A DNA stretch of 64,000 nucleotides, taken from Gammaproteobacteria bacterium. GTDB lineage: Bacteria; Pseudomonadota; Gammaproteobacteria; Steroidobacterales; Steroidobacteraceae. The notes beneath the pieces are model-generated. The model saw nothing but the letters and a program-made list of their open reading frames with translations, made no database searches and had not been told where the DNA came from. The stretch spans positions 79,161 through 143,160 of the forward strand of contig JAJFKF010000020.1 of assembly GCA_021773365.1 (NCBI GenBank), given 5' to 3'. Made by a program: the position numbers and the translations under genes. Shown here one piece after another: positions 1 through 12,814 of this stretch; position 1 is the stretch's first letter, and each line of letters starts with the position of its first letter.

Positions 1-92
1 GGCGGAGAGTGAGGGATTCGAACCCTCGATAGGCCTTTTGATCCCATAGCGGTTTAGCAAACCGACGCCTTCGACCACTCGGCCATCTCTCC
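1..92 (-). tRNA. tRNA-Ser (anticodon GCT)
   Basis: Read on the minus strand, the segment folds as a class II tRNA. It has a 7-bp acceptor arm (one A-A mismatch at its base), a D-arm with GGCCGAGUGG, an anticodon loop with GCT, a long variable arm typical of Ser tRNAs, and a T-arm containing GGTTCGAATCC. The anticodon GCT reads AGC/AGU serine codons. The discriminator G and the CC of an encoded CCA end reach base 1, so the final A lies just outside the window. In enterobacteria this tRNA directly follows csrA; here csrA is about 7.8 kb away. Confidence 0.95.
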
Positions 93-353
93 AGCACCTC
101 CCCTTGCGAGAGGCGAGCATGATGCTGATTGGAAGCCGGCTGAGTAAAGAGCGTTCGCGGAGGGATGCCCAGGTGGCAGCGCTGAGACAATGTATTTGTA
201 TTTCTATTACTTACACAGCTCCGTAGGGCATGGTCCGCAGTATCGCGCCAGATTCCCCGGATTAGCGGGCGCAGCCTGCTCGTCAAGCACAATGGCGTCT
301 TGATAAAGGAGTCGTGTGGCCAGGCGCGTGGTTTCTGTGCCGGAGAGCTCCAA

Positions 354-1766
354 CTATCGTCGGTTCCACAGCTGTTTCGGCACCTGTCCCTTCTTGAGCT
401 TTTCGACGTTGTCGAGAATGAGCGTTCGAGTATCGGGCACGTTCTCCAGAATGGGATCCTCACTGGCGCGTATCATGGCGTCGATGGCTTCCTGCTGCCT
501 GCCCGTCTTCATCAAGAGTCCGGCATACACTGCGCCGCTGGAGAAATGCGGCAGGTATTCGTTGGCCTGCCAGGCCCATTTCGCGGCCTTCTCCAGCGCA
601 TCCCGGTCCTGCACTCCGCCGCTGTAGATCGCCTCCGCGGCATCGCGCAGCGCGTATGAAAACGACACCATCCTGCGCGCCTTCATGAATCGCGAGTCCA
701 GGCCCGGCGCCTGCTTTGCCGGGTCGCCGCCGGGAGATGCACTCCTGAGCTTCTCGTAGTCGGCCGCGTCCGCCGCCAGTATTGCCTGCACATCCTGCTT
801 TAGCAGGCAGTTCTCCACCAGGTCCTGCGCAGCGAGAATCAGTTCCTGCTCATTCCCGGTCTGGGCGTAAAACCGCATTACCATTCCTTTGGTTGTCTGT
901 GCCACGCTCTCATCCGATTCTGCGCGAAGTATTGCCACGCGCCGGACGGCATCCACCGCCAGCGGCAGCTGATCAGCGCGGTTTTGCTTCACGATCACAT
1001 CCTTGAAGTAATTATCGAGCCCCATCTGCAATACAGCCAGCGAGAAGCTTGGGCCTCCAGCCTTATCGCTTCGCAGAAGCAGATCCAGCGCCTGATAATT
1101 CCGAGTAGCATAGTCAAACAGTTTCCCGTGCGGCAGGTATTCGATTGCAGGATCGAAATACAGGATGGCCGACACCAACTCCTTGTCCGCGAAATCTTCG
1201 GGCCCCAGCTGACCCATCAATTCCTCGATGATCACCGCAGAGGATACCTTCACGGCGCTGCGCTTCTTCAGATATCCGATCAGAAACGCCTTACCCCTCT
1301 CTCCGGCCTCGTATTCAGCCATCCATGCTGCCATCGGCTTCGGGTCGTCCTTTTCCTTGAGGGCAACCTGCGCCTCCTGCAAGAAGCGCTGCACAGGCAT
1401 TGCGCCCGACGAGCGGTAGATCAACTGACCGTTGCCATCAACAAAGAGATAGGTTGGATAGGCCTTCACATTGAACGAACCGGCGATCTGTACACCCTCG
1501 CCCTTCTCGGCATCGATCTTGTAGTTGATGAAGGACTGATTGAACAACCCGCCCACGTCGGCACGCGGAAAGACATCCGCCGCCATCTGCTTGCATGGCC
1601 CGCACCAGCTCGTGTACACGTCGATGAATATCAGTCTGTCAGTGCTCCGAGCCTTCTCCAGCACCTCTTGCCAGGCTCCATGCTCAAACTGGATCCCGGC
1701 CGGTTCTCCAGCCGTCGCGGCCACGGAAATCAGGGACAGGAGCACTACAAACTTCATATTGCGCAT
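354..1766 (-). CDS. Secreted thioredoxin-fold protein
   Basis: A 470-residue protein with an N-terminal signal peptide (about residues 1-19, ending near ATA-GEP). A thioredoxin-like domain occupies about residues 25-140 and carries the redox motif CGPC at 55-58 in a YTSWCGPCKQM context. The remaining 330 residues look helical and match no domain I recognise. The family (thioredoxin_7/DsbD-gamma type) reduces or isomerises disulfides outside the cytoplasm. It is the last gene of a minus-strand run with a TlpA-like protein (40 bp upstream) and an STN-TonB receptor, so it probably handles the receptor's ligand or matures the receptor. The substrate is unknown. Confidence 0.8.
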   Translation of the reverse strand: MRNMKFVVLLSLISVAATAGEPAGIQFEHGAWQEVLEKARSTDRLIFIDVYTSWCGPCKQMAADVFPRADVGGLFNQSFINYKIDAEKGEGVQIAGSFNVKAYPTYLFVDGNGQLIYRSSGAMPVQRFLQEAQVALKEKDDPKPMAAWMAEYEAGERGKAFLIGYLKKRSAVKVSSAVIIEELMGQLGPEDFADKELVSAILYFDPAIEYLPHGKLFDYATRNYQALDLLLRSDKAGGPSFSLAVLQMGLDNYFKDVIVKQNRADQLPLAVDAVRRVAILRAESDESVAQTTKGMVMRFYAQTGNEQELILAAQDLVENCLLKQDVQAILAADAADYEKLRSASPGGDPAKQAPGLDSRFMKARRMVSFSYALRDAAEAIYSGGVQDRDALEKAAKWAWQANEYLPHFSSGAVYAGLLMKTGRQQEAIDAMIRASEDPILENVPDTRTLILDNVEKLKKGQVPKQLWNRR

Positions 1767-1806
1767 GACTATTCAGCTCACTTGGACCACGGGAATTGAC
1801 ATTCGA

Positions 1807-2952
1807 TTACTTCAGCAACCGCTTGATTTCGGCATCGAGCTCGTCGCCGCGCAGATTGGTCGCGGCCAGCAACCCTTTCTTGTCCAGCAGTAGGGTGGCG
1901 GGAACGCCCTTGATGGCGTACTTCACGGCGTACTCATTCTTCCAGTACTTGCCATCGTAGTGATTCGGCCATGACATGCCTTTCTCGGTCAGGAACGCCT
2001 TCAACTGTTCGGCCGATTTTGTATAGGCCGCAGGCTTGCCCGGCCCGGGAGCGTCATCGAGCGAGATACCGACGATCTCCAGCCCCTCCTCGCGGTACTG
2101 CTGGTACAGCGCCTTCAGATGTGGCACCTCCGCCATGCAGGGCCCGCACCAGGTGGCCCAGAAGTCCACCAGCACCACCTTGCCGCGTAGTTTTTCCAGA
2201 TCCACCTCGCGCCCGTCCACGGCGGTGAACTTCATCTCCAGCGGTTCATCGCGCGCGACGTTCACCTGCATCTTGCCTTCGGCGAACTTTCGCACCGCCT
2301 CATTGGGACTTTTCAGCAGCGTCTGCAGCCGCTCGACCAGCAGATCCGGATACCGCCGCTCAAGCCCCATGTACAGACGGCCCTCGAAATCAGCGAGTTT
2401 CGGATCGTCCGGAAAGCGACGGGTGTATTCATCCACTGTGACGATCGCGTCGGTCGCCGGGATGTTCGGCGACATATTCTGACGGTACAGGTAGCCCTCG
2501 ATGCCGCCCTTGACCAGCACCTCGGGAAGCGCAGCGGACTGGGCCAGAAGCTGCTCGTACAGCGCCTTTGCGTAGGCCCCCCACGCGGCACGCGCAGCCT
2601 CGTCACGTTTGAAGGCGGCCGGACCGTCCTTCTGCGGATCGCCGACGGTCTCGTATACGTAGCCGTGGGTGGTTCTGATGATTTCAACCGCCGCGCTCCA
2701 GCGCCGCGGATCCTTCGGATATCCTTCGAAGATATCCAGTGCCCTGCGGCTCAGTTCGCGCGCGCGGGCCGCCGCTTCCTGCGCCGATTTCGGCTGCTGG
2801 TTACTCACCGCCTCGTATTGCGCCCAGGCCTCGTCAAAGCTGCGCTCGGGCTGTGCCGGATCGGTGAAGGGCAACGTTTGTCCGTACGCGGCGCTTGCCA
2901 GCAGGAAGACGCACAGCAGCGCGCCGCCGAGGATGCGGTGGATGAATTTCAT
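1807..2952 (-). CDS. TlpA-like periplasmic thiol-disulfide oxidoreductase
   Basis: A 381-residue protein with a clear signal peptide (residues 1-25, hydrophobic core followed by AYGQ). A helical region of about 210 residues is followed by a TlpA/ResA-like redoxin domain from about 235 to the end. The active-site CGPC lies at 269-272 within FWATWCGPC, and the cis-Pro motif is GVPAT near the C-terminus. Such proteins are periplasmic reductants, often cytochrome-c or cofactor related. Here the gene starts 12 bp after the TonB receptor stop, so it is co-transcribed with it. The long N-terminal helical part resembles the arrangement in Bacteroidetes TlpA proteins that accompany outer-membrane transporters. 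Confidence 0.85.
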   Translation of the reverse strand: MKFIHRILGGALLCVFLLASAAYGQTLPFTDPAQPERSFDEAWAQYEAVSNQQPKSAQEAAARARELSRRALDIFEGYPKDPRRWSAAVEIIRTTHGYVYETVGDPQKDGPAAFKRDEAARAAWGAYAKALYEQLLAQSAALPEVLVKGGIEGYLYRQNMSPNIPATDAIVTVDEYTRRFPDDPKLADFEGRLYMGLERRYPDLLVERLQTLLKSPNEAVRKFAEGKMQVNVARDEPLEMKFTAVDGREVDLEKLRGKVVLVDFWATWCGPCMAEVPHLKALYQQYREEGLEIVGISLDDAPGPGKPAAYTKSAEQLKAFLTEKGMSWPNHYDGKYWKNEYAVKYAIKGVPATLLLDKKGLLAATNLRGDELDAEIKRLLK

Positions 2953-2964
2953 GCGCGAGTGTCC

Positions 2965-5900
2965 TTAAAAGGAGGTACGGAGATTGAGGTAGAAAAATCG
3001 CTGGCGCGGATCGTTCAGCGCGCTGTACCAGGAGTTCGCGCTGTTATCGATGAAGGGCGGTGCGTGATCGAACACATTCATCACGCCCGCACTCCAGCGC
3101 GCGTTCTCCAGCAGCTGCAGCCAGCCCGCCGCGCCCGCCGCGCCCGCCAGGGAGTAACTGAATTGCACGTCGTGCTCGAGCGTGCTCGGCGCGGACGCAT
3201 TCATGGGTGTTCCGCCCAGGTTGGTGTAGTCGTAGCCATCGAAGTATCGCGCCGTCCACGATGCGCCCCAGCGCTGCCGCTGCCAGGAAACACCAGCCTT
3301 GCCGCGCCACTTCAGCACGCCCGCTGAACCAAAGAAGCCGAGATTGCCCACGGTATCGACTTCGGGTGCATTGACGGTCACCTGGCGGGTGAAGCGCCGA
3401 GTGTTGGTCGCCGCGCCGGACAGGCGAAAGTTACCCGCGGCAGTGGGCAGCTCATAGTCGATGGAATAATCGATGCCATCGGCGAACTGCCGCGCCAGAT
3501 TCACGTAGGGCTGGTCGATGCGGATGATGGGACCGGGCACACCCACCGGATCGCCCGGCAGGTTGGGGCCGCGCACCACCAGCGCCGGAATCAGCGCCGC
3601 CTCGGCCATCGACAGCACGGCCGGCTGGTCCTTCTTGTCGTAGCGGAAGTAGGCCACGTTGATGGTCAGTCCCTCCAGCCAGCGCGGCGTGAGCACGATG
3701 CCGGCATCAAGCGTCTGGGAGGTTTCCGGCTTCAGGCCCGGGTCGCCCGCGCCGTAGGTGTAATCGATCTGCGGAGCATTCGGCAGCCCCGGTCGCTGCG
3801 GATCCACGTAGGAGTACTGGGCAAAGGTCGTGGTACTTACGCTCGGGACGTTGCTGAGCTGCACCTGCGTGGGCGGCTGAAATCCCTCGCTGATCTGCGC
3901 GCGCAGCGCCAGATCACGCATCGGCGCCCATTTCAACGCCAGCATGGGCGGGTTGGCGGCCTGGAAGTCATCGTACTTCTCGTGTCGCATGGCGGCGGAG
4001 ACTTCGAGCGCATACAGCAGCGGCTTGCGATTGTCCGCACCGACCAGCGGAACAATCATTTCCATGTAGGCGGCCATGGATCCGCGGGTGGTGCTCGTGG
4101 ATGAATCGCTGCTCCTGGGCGAGGCCGTAACTCCGTTCGCGGGCGGCAGATCAATGTAGCTGCCGGCGCCATAACTGTAGCGGGCCGTGTTGTAGTAATA
4201 CTCATGACGATATTCGGCGCCTGCGGACATCAGCACCGGACCGCCCCAGGCGTCAAACAGCTCCCCGTTCAGGCGCCAGTTGGTGGCTGCGATCTCGGGG
4301 TGTGAAACGAAATCCGCATTGATGCGCAGCTTCTCCAGCTCGGACTGCGCCAGCATGGGCGCCACCGTGTAGTCCTTGAGCGGGTTGTACAGGCCGTTGG
4401 CCGCGGCGAAACGCAGCAGACTCTGGTAGCGGATGTTGCGCGCCCGGGTTTCATTGCGGTCCCAGGAGCCATCCACGGCCCATTTGAACGGGCGCGCGCC
4501 CAGCGCCTCGAATTGACCTTTGAGGCCCGCCACCAGGCGGAAGGTTTGCTGCTTGCCGATGTTCTCGGTCCGCGGCACGTCGGCAGGCACCACCCGCGCG
4601 ATCACCGTACTTCCGACGAATCCGGGCGTTACATTGTTGCGGAAGGGATTGAGCGGATTGGCCGGGCCCAGCGTGAACACCGACGACAGTCCTTCGTAGT
4701 CGCTGGCGCTGTTGTCGGCCCAGCGGTAGTTGGCCTCCACATAGGCGGCGAGACGCTCCCCACGTATGGCGTGTTCCAGCGTCGCGAACAGCGAGACCGA
4801 CTCGTTGGGCGACACCAGATTGCGCAGTCCCAGATTCGAGGCATCCACATGGGCCTGACCTGCGGTGGCGGCGAAGGATGCGGGCGTCAGTCCCGCGCCG
4901 TCGGTGCCCACGGGGATCCCCGCGAAAAAGTCACCGGGACTGCCGGGAATACCGAGACTGCCGACGGCGGGACTGCGCACCACAGTGGCGCGTTGACCGG
5001 TAAACGTACCCACGACACGCGACACATAACCCGCCGAGCCCGGGGGATTCAGCTCCAGCACCCCGAGGTGATAATCCCGTTGGTTGAGCCGCAGTGCCTC
5101 ACTCTGTTTGTATTCGAAAAATACCGACTGACTGGTGCGGCCCTCGTTGAAACTCATCCCGTGCGAGAGCGCGAGCCGTATTTCCTCCGCGCCACCGTTG
5201 GCGGTGCCGAAACGCGCTTCGAATCCGGTGCCGCTGTAGTCCTTGCGTAATACGATGTTCACCACGCCGGCCATGGCGTTGGCGCCGTAGATGGCCGATC
5301 CGGAAGACGGCAACACTTCGATGCGCTCCACTGCGCTCAGCGGGATGCGGCTGATATCAGGGCCCTTCGATTCGCTGCCATACAGCCGACGGCCGTTGAC
5401 CAGAATCAGCGTCTGGTTGCTGCCGAAACCGCGCAGGTCCAGCGTGTCGGTCATGGTCTCGATCCCGATGGCCAGATTGCCCTGAACCTGCAGCGTCCGT
5501 TGTGTGTCCGTACCCACATTCGCCGCCTGCGGCAACTGACGAACCAGCAGCTCCTGCAGGCTACTGGCGCCCGAACGATCGATGGCCTCACGGTCGATGA
5601 TTTCATACCGCACAGCCTGGTTGGGCTGGCGCGGAATCACGCCCTGGTTCACCAGTCCGGTCTCGCGCACACCCGTTACCACCAACTCCCCGCTCGATGA
5701 TTCGTCGGCGAGCCCAACAGCAGCCGGCTCGCTGGCGGATGCCGGCGCAGCAACAGCATCCGCCAGCCGCAATGAGACTTCCTGTGCCGCCGGCTCCGCC
5801 GCCCCGCGCTTCTCGCTGGCACGGATCGACACCGTCTTCGGATTGACGAACTCATAACTCAGTCCCGAGCTGGCCAACAGCAGGTCGAGGGCTTCCTTTG

Positions 5901-6135
5901 GTGTATAGGTGCCATTGACCCGCGGTGCCTGCATGCCCTTGGCGCCGCCTTCGATCGGCACCAGCACCATATAGCCGGTCTGATCGGCCCAGGCATTCAG
6001 CGCTGCCGCCAGGGACTGGGCCTTGATGTTTACCTTCACCGGCGTAGGCGCAGGCGGCGCGGTTTGCGCCTGCAGTCCCGCCATGCTGCCTAGCAACAAT
6101 ATGAAAGTCAGCAATGTGTGTTTCAAAGCCTGCAT
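2965..6135 (-). CDS. TonB-dependent outer-membrane receptor with STN signalling domain
   Basis: A 1056-residue receptor. It has a signal peptide (residues 1-24), an STN domain (about 34-105) that passes ligand occupancy to a FecR-type protein, a plug domain (about 170-305, with LILVNGRR and the VERIEVLPSSGSAIYG box), and a long beta-barrel ending in Phe (LNLRTSF), as outer-membrane proteins do. I chose the ATG at 6135 because GGAGGGGA lies just upstream; an in-frame ATG at 6156 lacks such a site. The gene is divergent from the ECF sigma gene at 6269, as in FecA-FecIR systems. The ligand cannot be read from the sequence. The thioredoxin-fold partners downstream argue against a plain ferric-citrate role. 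Confidence 0.92.
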   Translation of the reverse strand: MQALKHTLLTFILLLGSMAGLQAQTAPPAPTPVKVNIKAQSLAAALNAWADQTGYMVLVPIEGGAKGMQAPRVNGTYTPKEALDLLLASSGLSYEFVNPKTVSIRASEKRGAAEPAAQEVSLRLADAVAAPASASEPAAVGLADESSSGELVVTGVRETGLVNQGVIPRQPNQAVRYEIIDREAIDRSGASSLQELLVRQLPQAANVGTDTQRTLQVQGNLAIGIETMTDTLDLRGFGSNQTLILVNGRRLYGSESKGPDISRIPLSAVERIEVLPSSGSAIYGANAMAGVVNIVLRKDYSGTGFEARFGTANGGAEEIRLALSHGMSFNEGRTSQSVFFEYKQSEALRLNQRDYHLGVLELNPPGSAGYVSRVVGTFTGQRATVVRSPAVGSLGIPGSPGDFFAGIPVGTDGAGLTPASFAATAGQAHVDASNLGLRNLVSPNESVSLFATLEHAIRGERLAAYVEANYRWADNSASDYEGLSSVFTLGPANPLNPFRNNVTPGFVGSTVIARVVPADVPRTENIGKQQTFRLVAGLKGQFEALGARPFKWAVDGSWDRNETRARNIRYQSLLRFAAANGLYNPLKDYTVAPMLAQSELEKLRINADFVSHPEIAATNWRLNGELFDAWGGPVLMSAGAEYRHEYYYNTARYSYGAGSYIDLPPANGVTASPRSSDSSTSTTRGSMAAYMEMIVPLVGADNRKPLLYALEVSAAMRHEKYDDFQAANPPMLALKWAPMRDLALRAQISEGFQPPTQVQLSNVPSVSTTTFAQYSYVDPQRPGLPNAPQIDYTYGAGDPGLKPETSQTLDAGIVLTPRWLEGLTINVAYFRYDKKDQPAVLSMAEAALIPALVVRGPNLPGDPVGVPGPIIRIDQPYVNLARQFADGIDYSIDYELPTAAGNFRLSGAATNTRRFTRQVTVNAPEVDTVGNLGFFGSAGVLKWRGKAGVSWQRQRWGASWTARYFDGYDYTNLGGTPMNASAPSTLEHDVQFSYSLAGAAGAAGWLQLLENARWSAGVMNVFDHAPPFIDNSANSWYSALNDPRQRFFYLNLRTSF

Positions 6136-6199
6136 GGTGATCTCCCCTCCAATCATACAAGTTGGGTTGCCTGCCGGTTACAGATGGAAAATTGCACCG

Positions 6200-6255
6200 A
6201 ATCCCGAACATCCATTTTTCTGTTCAGGATTTGTGTTCCGGACCGGTCTAAGGGT
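6200..6255. promoter_or_regulatory. Probable divergent ECF-sigma promoters, locus 1
   Basis: The 133-bp space between the receptor and the sigma gene holds an imperfect inverted repeat: AATCCCGAAC at 6200-6209 and GTTCAGGATT at 6222-6231. Reading toward the sigma gene, GTTCAGGATT is followed 24 bp from its start by GTCTAAGGGTA (6246-6256), an ECF-type -10. Reading toward the receptor, GTTCGGGATT is followed at the same distance by ATCTGTAA. The 11-bp GTCTAAGGGTA recurs exactly before the sigma gene of locus 2. The sigma transcript would have a leader of only about 10 nt. The promoter assignment is inference. Confidence 0.45.
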
Positions 6256-6268
6256 ATGAAGGCACCCT

Positions 6269-6784
6269 ATGGACAAACCCCGACACATCCCGGCCGCGAG
6301 CGTGTTCAGCCATGCAAAGCATGGCTCCTACCTGCGTCACTACCTCATGCGCCGGCTGCGCAACGCGCAGGACGCCCGCGACCTGGCGCAGGAGGTCTGG
6401 ACCCGTCTGTTGCGGGTCGAGAATCCGGAACGCGTGCTGGAGCCGATTGCCTACGTGCGGCGGGCGGCGGCGAATGTGTTGATCGAGTTCCGCATGCGCC
6501 AGGCGCGCGAACCGGTGACATTCGATTCGGAAACCGCCGAATCGATGGCGGAGAATCCGCTGCACAGCACCCCCGACGACATGGCCGACCGGCTGGGCGC
6601 ACAGGACCAGCTGCAGCGCCTGCTTTCGCGGCTCCCGCGCATCCAGCGCCAGATTCTCCTGATGCGTCTGTGTGATGGCCTGACCTACGCACAGATCGGC
6701 AAGCAGCTCGAACTCACCGCCGGCACCGCCGAGAGATACTTCTTCCACGCGATGAACACCGTGCGCGCGGAAAAACGGAACTGA
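6269..6784 (+). CDS. FecI-type ECF RNA polymerase sigma factor
   Basis: A 171-residue sigma-70 family protein with region 2 (about residues 15-85, DARDLAQEVWTRLL) and region 4 (about 115-168, LPRIQRQILLMRLCDGLTYAQIGKQL), the helix-turn-helix that reads the -35 element. Regions 1 and 3 are absent, as in ECF factors. The start has GAAGG a few bases upstream. The fecR-like gene begins one base after its stop, and the STN receptor is divergent. The expected job is transcription of the receptor operon when the receptor signals through FecR. It may also act on its own promoter. Confidence 0.9.
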   Translation: MDKPRHIPAASVFSHAKHGSYLRHYLMRRLRNAQDARDLAQEVWTRLLRVENPERVLEPIAYVRRAAANVLIEFRMRQAREPVTFDSETAESMAENPLHSTPDDMADRLGAQDQLQRLLSRLPRIQRQILLMRLCDGLTYAQIGKQLELTAGTAERYFFHAMNTVRAEKRN

Positions 6785-6785
6785 C

Positions 6786-7814
6786 ATGCAGCAATCTGGG
6801 ACCGACACCCGCATCTTCGATCACGCCGTGCGCTGGATCGACACCTTCAAGTCCGGCACCGGCGACCGCGCGACTTTCTTCGCCTGGCTGGCAGAGTCGC
6901 CCCGGCATGTCGAAGAACTGCAGTTCGCCCTGGCGCTGATGGAGGAGATTTCAGAACTGACGTCACAGCAGCGGACCCAGATTGAAACCGTCGCGGACCA
7001 GGAGGGCGGCATCGCCGCGCAGATGACGGCAAGCGTGGTGCCCATCCGTCAGCACGGGCGTGCGGAGACACCGCGCCGGACAGATAGCCGCTGGATGCTG
7101 GTTTCGGGCCTGGCGGCCGGTGTCGCCGTCATCGCCCTGTCGACGTGGCTTGCCATCGGCAGCCTGGGCGCCCAGGTGTATGCCACCCGGATTGGCGAGC
7201 AGCGCTCCCTGCAGCTTGAGGACGGATCGACTGTTCACCTCAATGCGCGCTCACGCCTCAGGGTCCGCTTCACTGCCGAGCTGCGCCAGCTGGAGCTGAT
7301 TGAGGGCGAGGCGTTGTTCAAGGTTGCCAGCGATGCGTCAAGGCCCTTCCGTGTTGCCGCCGACGAATCCGTTATCCAGGCCATTGGCACGCAATTCAAT
7401 GTCCATCGTCGTGCCTCGGGCACCGTGGTTTCCGTACTCGAAGGCGCGGTGCGTGTGGAGCAGACCCAGGCGGCCGGCGCTGCGCCATCGACAACACTTA
7501 AGGCCGGTGAGGAGGTGCGCATCGGCAAGGATGGTCGACGGATACAGCAGGTGGTCGCCAGTCCCGGCAACGTCACTGCCTGGCGGCAGCACCGGCTGGT
7601 GTTTCAGGGCGACACGCTCGCCGACATCGCCACAGAGTTCAATCGCTACAATGTCTCGCCACAAATCCGCATCGAGGGAGAAGTGGCTGCCACCCGGCAT
7701 TTCGCCGGAACCTTCGACACTGACGCGCCGCAGGCGCTGATCGAGGCGCTCGCAGCCGATGCCTCACTGCAGATCACGCGCACCGACCGGGAAATCGTGA
7801 TCCGATCGCGGTGA
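6786..7814 (+). CDS. FecR-family transmembrane sigma regulator
   Basis: A 342-residue inner-membrane protein. It has an N-terminal cytoplasmic DUF4880-like segment (about residues 10-60, with FFAWLAESPRHVEEL), a single membrane helix (about 103-123), a periplasmic FecR domain (about 130-235, with RSLQLEDGSTVHLNARSRL), and a C-terminal DUF4974/STN-like segment (about 260-342). By family, it binds the receptor's STN domain in the periplasm and controls the sigma factor in the cytoplasm. It starts one base after the sigma stop, so the two are translationally linked. The gene ends convergent with csrA. Confidence 0.9.
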   Translation: MQQSGTDTRIFDHAVRWIDTFKSGTGDRATFFAWLAESPRHVEELQFALALMEEISELTSQQRTQIETVADQEGGIAAQMTASVVPIRQHGRAETPRRTDSRWMLVSGLAAGVAVIALSTWLAIGSLGAQVYATRIGEQRSLQLEDGSTVHLNARSRLRVRFTAELRQLELIEGEALFKVASDASRPFRVAADESVIQAIGTQFNVHRRASGTVVSVLEGAVRVEQTQAAGAAPSTTLKAGEEVRIGKDGRRIQQVVASPGNVTAWRQHRLVFQGDTLADIATEFNRYNVSPQIRIEGEVAATRHFAGTFDTDAPQALIEALAADASLQITRTDREIVIRSR

Positions 7815-7884
7815 TCCGATCACGACAGGCAACCTCGAACTGGGCGTACCTCAATTGTAGCGCCGTCCCGGGAGGGGGCGCATT

Positions 7885-7913
7885 GGCCGGCGTGGATCAT
7901 TCCAGCGCCGGCC
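7885..7913. terminator. Hairpin between convergent fecR-like gene and csrA
   Basis: GGCCGGCG-TGGA, loop TCAT, TCCA-(G)-CGCCGGCC forms a strong stem with one bulged base between two converging genes. Neither side has a clear T-run, so a bidirectional terminator is plausible but not proven. Confidence 0.35.
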
Positions 7914-7921
7914 CATCCTGC

Positions 7922-8137
7922 TCAGGCGGCAGGTTCATCCTGGCCCGGCGCGGGCCGCTCGATACCACTCTCGGCTTCACGCTTGATGCGCTCGTAGATC
8001 TCCTCGCGGTGTACCGCGACTTCCTTCGGCGCGTTGACGCCGATGCGCACCTGATTTCCCTTCACGCCCAGAACGGTGACAGTCACTTCGTCACCGATCA
8101 TGACCGTCTCTCCGACTCGTCTTGTCAAAATCAACAT
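7922..8137 (-). CDS. csrA: Carbon storage regulator CsrA (RsmA)
   Basis: A 71-residue RNA-binding translational regulator. The protein begins [15 protein letters not shown] and keeps the core [31 protein letters not shown], including the RNA-contacting Leu4/Arg6-7 strand and the conserved VHREEIY (Arg44 equivalent). I start it at 8137, where an AAAGGAG site precedes the ATG; an upstream in-frame ATG at 8197 would add 20 non-conserved residues. It binds GGA motifs in mRNA leaders and usually controls carbon flux, motility and biofilm. It sits 290 bp downstream of alaS; the intervening bases hold no ORF I can support and probably carry its own promoter. Confidence 0.97.
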   Translation of the reverse strand: MLILTRRVGETVMIGDEVTVTVLGVKGNQVRIGVNAPKEVAVHREEIYERIKREAESGIERPAPGQDEPAA

Positions 8138-8406
8138 ATCCTTAACTCCTTTATCATCCAATGTCAGGATGCACCGCTGCCCCCGCAACTGTTCCATCCA
8201 TCGGATTCCGATCGTGTTACAGGCCTGATGACCTTTTCGTGAACAATTCTAACGGCATACAGTGGCTTTGGCATCAGCGTTTGCGCACCGCCGGGGTGAG
8301 AAAAAGGTGAATTTCAGCTGGATTTCGCCCCTACTCAGGACGGGGCGGATCAGTATTTTCCGCACTCCTGCGGTGGTGGGTGGTGACTTCCATCACCGGT
8401 AGCTGA

Positions 8407-8421
8407 CTGCCCTGTGGGCAG
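8407..8421 (-). terminator. Possible hairpin after alaS
   Basis: CTGCCC/GGGCAG with a 3-base loop lies 6 bp beyond the alaS stop on the minus strand. A second short stem (GGTGA/TCACC) follows. There is no T-run, so termination or attenuation is only suggested. Confidence 0.3.
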
Positions 8422-8427
8422 CAAGGT

Positions 8428-11114
<2,687 letters not shown>

Positions 11115-11118
<4 letters not shown>

Positions 11119-11603
11119 TTCCAGTCGTCGTCGATTTCGATGTCGGTGCCCATGGCCAGGCGAATCTGCGCCGCCGTAAACCCGCGATGCTGCAGGAAGT
11201 AAGCCTGTTTGACTATTTCACGGTATTCGGCTGGCATCTGTTCACCGAACTTCTTCGCCCGTACCACGCGGGCACGCTTGACCCAGTCCGCCTCTTCACC
11301 CATGAATTGCTTGATGAGCCCGGCATCGATCTCCAGCGAAGGCGCACCCAGTTTGTAGGCCACGCGCGTGGGACCGAAACCGTCCTCGGCCTGGCGGACT
11401 ACAAAGTTCTGCACATAGCGCGCGTCATCGACCAGCTTCTCCTCCACCATGGCCGCCACGGTACGGGCAGCCAGTTCGCGCTCGAAGCCCTGGCGAATCA
11501 GCTTCAACACCAGCTCTGCCCTGCAGTGATCCCTGCGGGCAAGCACCTGCATCGCGAAATTGCGCGCAGCCTGTGGATCGTTGGCGAATTCAGCGAGCGG
11601 CAT
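11115..11603 (-). CDS. recX: RecA regulator RecX
   Basis: A 162-residue all-helical protein with the three-helix repeats of RecX ([25 protein letters not shown] and [27 protein letters not shown] segments). RecX limits extension of RecA filaments and modulates strand exchange and the SOS signal. It lies 27 bp downstream of recA on the same strand and overlaps alaS by four bases, so it is read in the recA transcript. Confidence 0.93.
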
Positions 11604-11630
11604 ATGTGCTTTGTGCGGCCTCCAGGCGGA

Positions 11631-12662
<1,032 letters not shown>

Positions 12663-12814
12663 TGTGGATTCCCCCGGGGACGGTTGCTCAACGATGGGCC
12701 GCTTCGGGCCCGATGAAGTGCGGCGATTATTGCACAGAAGTCCGGCTGCCAGCCTGCGGCAAAACGCTCCGACCGGGCTGTTTGACCGCCGCCTCGCTTG
12801 ACGCGCCGCACGCA

